Positions 1 to 5,758 of a stretch of 5,758 bases of DNA are shown here, one piece after another (position 1 is the first letter of the stretch; each line of letters starts with the position of its first letter). The DNA comes from an uncultured Verrucomicrobiota bacterium. Lineage in GTDB: Bacteria; Verrucomicrobiota; Verrucomicrobiae; Opitutales; Opitutaceae. A model generated the notes under the pieces. That model did not search any database. It saw only the letters and a list, made by a program, of their open reading frames with translations, and was not told the origin of the DNA. The stretch covers positions 1 through 5,758 of the forward strand of contig CAMLQS010000328.1 in the NCBI GenBank assembly GCA_946482165.1. The letters are read 5' to 3'. The translations under genes were made by a program, and so were the position numbers.

Positions 1-55
1 GCCCAGACCGAACCGTCCGAGCGCAGCGCAAGGCTGTGGTCCTCTCCCGCCGCGA
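1..55. repeat. 55-bp exact direct repeat, copy at the window edge
   Basis: Bases 1-55 are identical to 1315-1369. The offset is 1314 bp, a multiple of three (438 codons). This copy encodes the start of the second RCC1 array (AAGEDHSLALRSDGSVW), as the other encodes the start of the first. The identity reaches the window's first base, so its true length is at least 55 bp. Confidence 0.95.
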
Positions 56-1931
56 CTTGGTCGCCCAGCCGGTAGAGTGCGGTCTTGGTGTCGCTGTCGG
101 GCCGGCCGGCCTTGACCGCCTTGACCTTGAGGAAGCCGGAGGGGGCCGAGATGGTCGAGCCGGACGCGATGGTGGGGCTGGCCGTGGTGGGTTCGGCGCC
201 GTTGATGGTGTAATGCAACGTGACCCCGGCATCGAGGCTGCCGACGGTGACGGTGGGAGCGGAGAGGTAGGCGCCGCCGTCGGGGCTGAAGACGGGCAGC
301 TGGAGTTTGTTGGCGAAGGTCAGGCCCTGCACGGTGGCGGGGCTGGACTGATTGACGTTGGTCCCGTTGCCGACCTGGCCGTGCGAGTTATAGCCGAAGC
401 CTTTCAAGGCGCCTTGCGGATAGGCCGCGAGGGTGTGCCTGCCGCCCGCCGCGACGATGGACTGGCCCGTCAGCCCCGGCACCGGGACGGGCGTGGAGTG
501 GGCGTTGCCGTCGACGGTGCCCAGGCCGAGCTGGCCGGAATCGTTCTGGCCCCAGGTGAAGACGGCTCCGTCGGAAGCGCGAACCGCCGCGGAGTGATAG
601 TTGCCCGCGGCGATGGAGACATATTGGCCGGCGGGAAGCGCCGAGACCTGGGCGGCGTAGGAGCGGCTGTTGGTGGTCGTGTCGCCCAGCTGCCCGTAGC
701 CGTTGTATCCCCACGCCCAGACGCGCCCGGATGCGTCGAGCGCCATCGCGTGATAATCCCCGGCCACGATGGCGACGATGTTGGCCAGCGTCCCGGCCCG
801 GATCGGCGTGCGATAAGTGTTGCTGTCTCCGGTCCCAAGGCGGCCGTAGGGGTTCGATCCCCACGCCCAGACCGTGCCGTCGGACTTCAGCGCCAAGCTG
901 TAGTCCGAGTTCGCCGCGATGGCCACCACGTTGCCCAGTCCCTGCGCCTGGACCGGCGTGAGGCGCGGCGTGTCGGTGCCGTCGCCCAAGCGACCGGATC
1001 CGTTGTCTCCCCAGCCCCAGACCGTGCCGTCGGACTTCAGCGCCAGGCTGTGATAGTCGCCCGCGGCGACCGCGACCACGCCCGACAGACCCGGCACCTG
1101 GACCGGCGCCAGACGCTGGTCGGTGGTTCCGTCGCCAAGCTGCCCGTAGCCGTTGTATCCCCACGCCCATACCGTTCCGTCCTGCTTGGCCGCGACACTG
1201 TGATACGCACCGCCGGCCACCGCTCTGACCGCGCTCAGCCCGGCCACCTTCGTCGGATAAAAATACGGCGCATACGACCCCAGCCCGAGCTGCCCGTTGT
1301 CGTTCTTTCCCCACGCCCAGACCGAACCGTCCGAGCGCAGCGCAAGGCTGTGGTCCTCTCCCGCCGCGAGCTTGACGATCACATGGTTGAAATCGGAGGC
1401 CAGATCGAACGAGAAGACGTATTTTAGCTGGCCGAGGTTGGCCAAGGCGTAGTCATCCGCCAGCGCGGTGGAATTCAGCCACGGATAAGTCCGACCATCT
1501 GCGACCGGATCCCCGGCATACTCAAATTCATCCAGGCGATCATAGAATTTCGAGGCCACCGCCTTAAGCTGGCCAACATTTATCGCCGCATAATCATCGG
1601 CCGTCGAGCCGCCCCAGCCTCCCACCATGCCTTGTATCGGCGCACCAGCTCCGCCCGGAATCCTGCTGTTGAACTCCGCCGCCGCCTTCGCGGCAATGTT
1701 CTTCAACTGCCCTATGTTGGCCGCTGCGTAATCGTCCGCGGCGGCGTAGTCCCCGGGCCACACCGGCCCCCCTGTCTGCTCGGGAGGAATTGGGTTGGCG
1801 ACGATAACATCGCGTTCGAACCACCATTTGGGGTAGGCATCAGGCTTGGTGCTCGGCACGGGACCAGCACAGAGAAAGACACCGAAGGCAGCGCAAAGCC
1901 CTGCCTTCACGAAAAGCGACGAAATCTTCAT
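1..1931 (-). CDS. Large secreted RCC1-propeller protein with CHB_HEX_C-like domain, 3' end outside the window
   Basis: An uninterrupted frame of 643 codons runs from ATG at 1931-1929 to the left edge, with no stop. Residues 1 to about 26 form a signal peptide (MKISSLFVKAG, then a hydrophobic core). YPKWWFERDVI (33-43) is followed by three 'ADDYA..N.GQLK' repeats near 65-77, 111-123 and 158-170. Seven RCC1 repeats fill 184-539, each about 50 residues, built on AAGxxHSLALxxDGxVWAWGxNxxGQLG. Residues 540-625 (VTLHYTINGAEPT, then FLKVKAVKAG) resemble the beta-sandwich domain found at the C-terminus of chitobiases and in many multidomain surface proteins. At residue 626 a second RCC1 array begins. 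RCC1 arrays form seven-bladed propellers that usually bind proteins, so a binding or structural role outside the cytoplasm is likely; no catalytic domain is visible. The start lies 21 bp after the upstream gene's stop codon, which suggests one operon. There is no clear Shine-Dalgarno sequence. Ran, the partner of eukaryotic RCC1, is not implied. Confidence 0.9.
   Translation of the reverse strand, partial: MKISSLFVKAGLCAAFGVFLCAGPVPSTKPDAYPKWWFERDVIVANPIPPEQTGGPVWPGDYAAADDYAAANIGQLKNIAAKAAAEFNSRIPGGAGAPIQGMVGGWGGSTADDYAAINVGQLKAVASKFYDRLDEFEYAGDPVADGRTYPWLNSTALADDYALANLGQLKYVFSFDLASDFNHVIVKLAAGEDHSLALRSDGSVWAWGKNDNGQLGLGSYAPYFYPTKVAGLSAVRAVAGGAYHSVAAKQDGTVWAWGYNGYGQLGDGTTDQRLAPVQVPGLSGVVAVAAGDYHSLALKSDGTVWGWGDNGSGRLGDGTDTPRLTPVQAQGLGNVVAIAANSDYSLALKSDGTVWAWGSNPYGRLGTGDSNTYRTPIRAGTLANIVAIVAGDYHAMALDASGRVWAWGYNGYGQLGDTTTNSRSYAAQVSALPAGQYVSIAAGNYHSAAVRASDGAVFTWGQNDSGQLGLGTVDGNAHSTPVPVPGLTGQSIVAAGGRHTLAAYPQGALKGFGYNSHGQVGNGTNVNQSSPATVQGLTFANKLQLPVFSPDGGAYLSAPTVTVGSLDAGVTLHYTINGAEPTTASPTIASGSTISAPSGFLKVKAVKAGRPDSDTKTALYRLGDQVAAGEDHSLALRSDGSVW
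57..314 (-). other. CHB_HEX_C-like beta domain between two RCC1 arrays
   Basis: Residues 540-625 of the RCC1 protein contain the typical order of this domain. A 'PxFSPDGGAYLSAPTVTV' opening is followed by a strand with VTLHYTINGAEPTTASP, a Ser/Thr-rich stretch, and the closing strand FLKVKAVKAGRPDSDTKTALY. This family is named from chitobiase and beta-hexosaminidase but commonly occurs as a non-catalytic module in large bacterial surface proteins. Here it acts as the linker between the complete first propeller and the next one. Confidence 0.75.
315..1382 (-). repeat. Seven tandem RCC1 repeats (one full propeller)
   Basis: Repeat units cover residues 184-234, 235-284, 285-334, 335-384, 385-436, 437-490 and 491-539. 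Units 2 to 4 are exactly 50 residues, giving a 150-bp DNA period. Most keep a [VI]-[VA]-[AS]-x-x-A-G-x-x-H-S start, DG-x-V-W-A-W-G in the middle and Y-G-Q-L-G-x-G after it. Units 6 and 7 are more divergent (FTWGQN, KGFGYN). Seven units is the number needed to close one RCC1-type propeller. Nucleotide identity is high locally: 866-895 equals 1016-1045 (30 bp), and 688-719 equals 1138-1169 (32 bp). Confidence 0.9.
1315..1369. repeat. 55-bp exact direct repeat, inner copy
   Basis: This is the partner of bases 1-55, within the first RCC1 repeat of the left gene (about residues 188-206). Silent positions are identical too, which protein-level selection alone does not explain and which points to recent duplication or gene conversion. 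Confidence 0.95.
1392..1754 (-). repeat. Three GQLK repeats near the N-terminus of the RCC1 protein
   Basis: Residues 65-83 (ADDYAAANIGQLKNIAAKA), 111-129 (ADDYAAINVGQLKAVASKF) and 158-174 (ADDYALANLGQLKYVFS) share the pattern A-D-D-Y-A-x-x-N-[ILV]-G-Q-L-K-x-[IV]. They are spaced by 46-47 residues. DNA identity between copies is lower than protein identity, so these are older, selected repeats rather than recent duplications. The same motif recurs, from memory, in predicted secreted proteins of Opitutae-like bacteria. Its function is unknown; the conserved Lys and Tyr and the amphipathic pattern suggest a short helical segment. Confidence 0.75.
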
Positions 1932-1952
1932 TTTATACGCAGCTCGGAGCCC

Positions 1953-4187
1953 TTAGAGCGTCTCCGGGTTGGGGCCCGATTTGAACGTGCCCATGTCGAT
2001 ATCCCCCGCCTGCGAAACCCGGATGATCGCCTTGTTCTTCACGGTGACATTCCCTGTGACGGTCACGTCGCCGCCCAAACTGGACTTTCCTTGCACCGAC
2101 AACATTCCCGATGAGCCGGGGCGGATATATACGTTTGCCGTCGCCGAATAGTTTGAGCCGGTGGGGTCGGACCCCAATATGATGTTGGGAGAGTCCGTTC
2201 GAACAGTAGCAGCAGCCAAAGTTAAAGTATTGTCATATAAAAAGGGATAGGTGCGCCCAATTTTTAGCTCAGATGATCCCATCCGAGTGATTATGCCCGC
2301 ACCGGGAAAAAGGATGGAATTAGCATCGTTGAGGACGGTCGTGCCGTTAAATGTAGCGAAACCGGCAACACTGAAACCGCCGCTAACGTTGACGTCGCCA
2401 GCAGTGGTGGTGCCGGTAAGCGTGGCTCCCGCCAGTGTTTTGTTCGCGAGAGTTTGGGAGCTGGTCTCGTGAACGACTCCGACCGGTAGACGACCAGCCG
2501 GGATCGTGCCAGTGGTGAGCTGAGCCGCGTTGAGCCCGGTGAGGTTGGCGCCGCTGCCGCCAGCGGTTGTGAGCACGGAGGAGCCACCCACAGTTAACGT
2601 GCCGCTGACTTTGGCGTTGCCCACCACGTCGAGAACTTCGGTGGGATTCGAGGTTCCCAGACCAAGTTTTCCGGCCCAGAGCGTTCCAAAACTGGTCAGG
2701 GTGACAGGCGTCGGGTTGAACACGTCGGCGGCCGGAATGGCCCCATTCACCAGCGCAGCGGTGTCGTAAAACGTAACCGTCTGGAAGGTGCCGTAGGTGC
2801 CGACAACCCGCCATTCCATCTCCGTCCATCGCCAGTCGACGGGTTGGCGAACTTGGAGTTCGAAGTCCCGAACGCCGAGGCGAACGACACGAACATACTG
2901 ATATTCTGCCTGGCCCTGCTCGATACGAGCCGTGTCCAAAGTATCGCCCCGCACCATACCGGAGAAGGGAATATGGACGCCCAACCCTGCGCCATGATTG
3001 TTCCGGTGGTCGTAGATTTTGCCCTCGAAGGCGATCGCACTGTAGGGATTGGCCGGCACCGATGCAGGCTGAAGGCGAGCGATGCGCTTCCACTCCTTGT
3101 CTTGGCCGCCGCCCCAAGTAATCCGGCGCCAGCCGAAGCTCCGGTCGGCGGCCGTATAATTATTGGTGTTGATCCGGAATGACCCGGCCACGTCCAAGGT
3201 GTTCATCGGGGAACCGGTGCCGATGCCGACATTGCCGTTGCTGCTAACGCGCATCCGCTCCGTCTCATTGGTGCGGAGGATCACGTTGGAGCCGGCGACA
3301 TTGAGGTCGGCCCAGCCAGACAAGGCGGAATTATGGGCACCGATAACCGCGCCGTTGGTGGAGCTGCCGAGGTAGCCCGTCACCACCTTGTTTTGGCCGT
3401 CGGCGCCGACGATGGTGGTGGCTTGCCATGAGGCGGTGGGGTTGGTGGTCCCGCCCACGCGCAGCCGCGTGGTCGAGCCCGAGCCTGTGGTGGCGATGCC
3501 GGAGTTGATGATGGTCCCGGTGACATTGAGATCGCCGACGACATGAAGCTTCGAGGTGGGAGCAGCGGTGCCGATGCCGACGTTGCCCGAAGGGAGGATC
3601 GTCACCTTGGCGACGGCGGAGGGGCCGATCATCATCGAACCAGCAATGGAATTGGAAATGCCGGAACCAAAAATAAATGCATCGGCGGCGGTGATAGAAT
3701 TGTCGAACCCGGCACTGAAACTGTTTTGACCGGTTACCGCGTTGGTTCGCCCGAGCGCGAAAGAATAAGGGGCAGTAATCCAGTTCTCGATGCCAAGAGA
3801 CATGCTGCATTGGGGGCGAGGCGCGTTGGGGTTGTTCCAAACATCGGCGAGGATCGAGTTGAAAGCGCCTATGGCAAAGGAGGGCGCAGTCGAACCAGGG
3901 GACGTTTCAACATAGTTGTTAACTCCAATGCTGATCGTGTCGGGGCCTATGGCGGAATTTGTGGTTCCGAAAGCAATGCTTCGGTAGCCTGCGCTAACAT
4001 TCGATGTGCCGATGGCGATTGAGTTATCCCCGCTTGCCACGTAGTTCGAAAATTCGTGTTCAACTTGGATATCCAAGGCGTTCACCCCTCTTGCATCCCC
4101 GCTGGTGTCGCCCAAGATGAGCGTGACGCCGTAGGTGTTTGGAAGCGCAGCAAGCAAACAGAGGAGGGTTTTGGTTAAAGAGCGCAT
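1953..4187 (-). CDS. Secreted YadA-head-like / tail-fibre-like repeat protein, function unknown
   Basis: This 744-residue protein is not assignable to a named gene. Residues 1-20 look like a signal peptide (RSLTK, then the hydrophobic LLCLLAAL), so export is likely. Residues 55-192 hold about eight or nine short repeats of the type S-[IFM]-[AS]-x-G-x-x-N-x-[IV], as in SIAIGTSN, SIAFGTTN and SFALGRTN, resembling the left-handed beta-roll head of trimeric autotransporter adhesins. Three 18-residue units G-x-[VL]-G-[IL]-G-T-x-x-P-x-x-x-L-x-V-x-G follow at 201-218, 318-335 and 506-523. Residues 341-490 are a Trp/Tyr/Arg-rich stretch of different character. Residues 545-615 (ANLTGLNAAQLTTGTIP, SQTLANKTL) read like a phage tail fibre. 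The protein ends in GPNPETL with no YadA beta-barrel anchor, no clear coiled-coil stalk and no recognisable S74 chaperone domain. It is therefore probably a secreted or surface-associated fibrous, perhaps trimeric, protein. The start lacks a Shine-Dalgarno sequence but is supported by the signal peptide. No phage genes surround it. Confidence 0.85.
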   Translation of the reverse strand: MRSLTKTLLCLLAALPNTYGVTLILGDTSGDARGVNALDIQVEHEFSNYVASGDNSIAIGTSNVSAGYRSIAFGTTNSAIGPDTISIGVNNYVETSPGSTAPSFAIGAFNSILADVWNNPNAPRPQCSMSLGIENWITAPYSFALGRTNAVTGQNSFSAGFDNSITAADAFIFGSGISNSIAGSMMIGPSAVAKVTILPSGNVGIGTAAPTSKLHVVGDLNVTGTIINSGIATTGSGSTTRLRVGGTTNPTASWQATTIVGADGQNKVVTGYLGSSTNGAVIGAHNSALSGWADLNVAGSNVILRTNETERMRVSSNGNVGIGTGSPMNTLDVAGSFRINTNNYTAADRSFGWRRITWGGGQDKEWKRIARLQPASVPANPYSAIAFEGKIYDHRNNHGAGLGVHIPFSGMVRGDTLDTARIEQGQAEYQYVRVVRLGVRDFELQVRQPVDWRWTEMEWRVVGTYGTFQTVTFYDTAALVNGAIPAADVFNPTPVTLTSFGTLWAGKLGLGTSNPTEVLDVVGNAKVSGTLTVGGSSVLTTAGGSGANLTGLNAAQLTTGTIPAGRLPVGVVHETSSQTLANKTLAGATLTGTTTAGDVNVSGGFSVAGFATFNGTTVLNDANSILFPGAGIITRMGSSELKIGRTYPFLYDNTLTLAAATVRTDSPNIILGSDPTGSNYSATANVYIRPGSSGMLSVQGKSSLGGDVTVTGNVTVKNKAIIRVSQAGDIDMGTFKSGPNPETL
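2619..3587 (-). repeat. Three dispersed GNVGIGT-type units within the 744-residue protein
   Basis: Units lie at 3534-3587, 3183-3236 and 2619-2672 (residues 201-218, 318-335, 506-523). Each follows G-x-[VL]-G-[IL]-G-T-x-x-P-x-x-x-L-x-V-x-G, and the first two are introduced by a V-x-x-x-GNVGIGT context. Such units are common in tail fibres and in large secreted proteins of Bacteroidota and Verrucomicrobiota, where they mark junctions between beta-rich modules. Here they delimit two long inter-unit segments of 99 and 170 residues. Confidence 0.75.
3612..4025 (-). repeat. YadA-head-like short repeats within the 744-residue protein
   Basis: Residues 55-192 carry units centred on SIAIG (56), SIAFG (70), TISIG (84), SFAIG (103), SMSLG (128), SFALG (142), SFSAG (156), FIFG (171) and MMIG (185). 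Core spacing is about 14-15 residues, with longer spacers after the third and fourth units, where Pro/Asn-rich loops are inserted. Most units keep an Asn three residues after the Gly. This is the pattern of the trimeric adhesin head, in which each unit gives one beta-roll turn. The protein-level pattern is clear; trimerisation is inferred. Confidence 0.7.
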
Positions 4188-4201
4188 GGGTGGTAGAAAT
4201 T

Positions 4202-4221
4202 CCTAGGGATTACTTCTTAGG
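4202..4221. repeat. Imperfect inverted repeat in the leader of the 744-residue protein gene
   Basis: CCTAGG (4202-4207) and CTTAGG (4216-4221) form a 6-bp inverted repeat with one mismatch and an 8-base spacer. It lies 15 bp upstream of the start codon of the gene at 1953-4187. It could be a small operator or a leader hairpin, but a short imperfect palindrome can arise by chance. No convincing promoter or Shine-Dalgarno sequence was found around it. Confidence 0.25.
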
Positions 4222-4321
4222 TATAAGACCTACTCATCGCGTCATCCTCTTTGGAGAATAATCCGCTCCGCATACGCAACTCGCTTATGCACGGCTCGGT
4301 GCGTAACGTTTTTCTTAACGA

Positions 4322-4357
4322 AATGCCCCCGCCACGCTCAAGTGCGGCGGGGGCATT
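4322..4357 (-). terminator. Probable intrinsic terminator of accC
   Basis: A perfect 12-bp inverted repeat (AATGCCCCCGCC at 4322-4333, GGCGGGGGCATT at 4346-4357) encloses a 12-base loop, and lies 28 bp beyond the accC stop codon. On the minus strand the stem is followed by ATTTCGTT, a weak T-run rather than a clean one, so termination may be partial. The stem is GC-rich and convincing. The surrounding 198-bp gap (4188-4385) shows no gene and otherwise holds only a small inverted repeat near the next start codon. Confidence 0.7.
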
Positions 4358-4385
4358 GAAAATGGTGCAGCGCCGCGTCCGCTGC

Positions 4386-5753
<1,368 letters not shown>

Positions 5754-5758
5754 GGGAA

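Noticed and set aside
388..1314. A 308-codon open frame on the minus strand in another frame
   Set aside because: It overlaps the RCC1 gene in a shifted frame and gives an Arg-rich, low-complexity product. The RCC1 frame has clear domains over the same bases.
315..1382. CRISPR-like array, because of regularly spaced similar sequences
   Set aside because: The 150-bp period follows the RCC1 blade in frame, spacers are as conserved as repeats at protein level, and no cas gene is present.
36..1427. A 463-codon open frame on the plus strand
   Set aside because: It lies opposite the RCC1 gene, its product is Arg/Gly/Asp-rich with repeated 'SPRPDR' segments that are the antisense of the blade motif, and no family is recognisable. 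It is a by-product of GC-rich repeats.
1869..1931. Lipoprotein signal peptide at Cys13 or Cys21 of the RCC1 protein
   Set aside because: The residue before each Cys is Leu (GLC, FLC), where a lipobox needs Gly, Ala or Ser. An ordinary signal peptide fits better.
1632..2114. A 160-codon plus-strand frame across the junction of the two left genes
   Set aside because: It is antisense to two well-supported coding regions and has no recognisable domain.
1953..4187. Prophage remnant, suggested by tail-fibre-like motifs
   Set aside because: No capsid, tail, lysis, integrase or attachment-site features are present. The protein has a signal peptide, which tail fibres lack, and its neighbours are chromosomal or secreted-protein genes.
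4188..4320. A sigma-70-type promoter for the two-gene unit
   Set aside because: TATACC-like and TATTCT-like hexamers occur on the minus strand, but none has a good -35 partner at 16-18 bp. A promoter is expected here but cannot be placed from sequence alone.

Overview
The window carries three genes, all on the minus strand, so it is best read from right to left. No RNA gene, transposase, CRISPR array, integrase or plus-strand gene is supported. The organism looks like a GC-rich environmental bacterium. The N-terminal 'ADDYAxxNxGQLK' repeats of the leftmost protein, with its RCC1 repeats and chitobiase-type domain, resemble large secreted proteins of Verrucomicrobiota, particularly Opitutae/Opitutaceae-like bacteria. 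This assignment rests on motif memory, not on a search, and is moderately confident.

Right part (4386-5753): a complete biotin carboxylase gene, accC, with a GTG start. It is a housekeeping gene for fatty-acid synthesis. Its usual upstream partner accB would lie just beyond the right edge. A 198-bp gap follows, with a 12-bp perfect GC-rich hairpin (4322-4357) that probably ends accC transcription and separates it from the next two genes.

Middle (1953-4187): a 744-residue predicted secreted protein. It has a YadA-like head of short 'SIAIG' repeats, three 'GxVGIGTxxPxxxLxVxG' units typical of tail-fibre and adhesin-like proteins, and an unassigned 150-residue insert between the second and third units. 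Its C-terminal part is tail-fibre-like and shows no visible membrane anchor.

Left (1-1931): the 5' 643 codons of a large secreted RCC1-repeat protein that runs off the left edge. It contains a signal peptide, three GQLK repeats, seven RCC1 repeats (enough for one complete seven-bladed propeller), a chitobiase/beta-hexosaminidase C-terminal-like beta domain, and the first residues of a second RCC1 array. The second array begins with a 55-bp exact copy of the start of the first. Only 21 bp separate this gene from the 744-residue gene, so the two probably form one transcript.

The most interesting material is this two-gene unit: a fibre/adhesin-like protein followed directly by a multi-propeller secreted protein, in a locus that is visibly duplicating its own repeats. 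A joint role at the cell surface is an inference; no function can be assigned from sequence alone.
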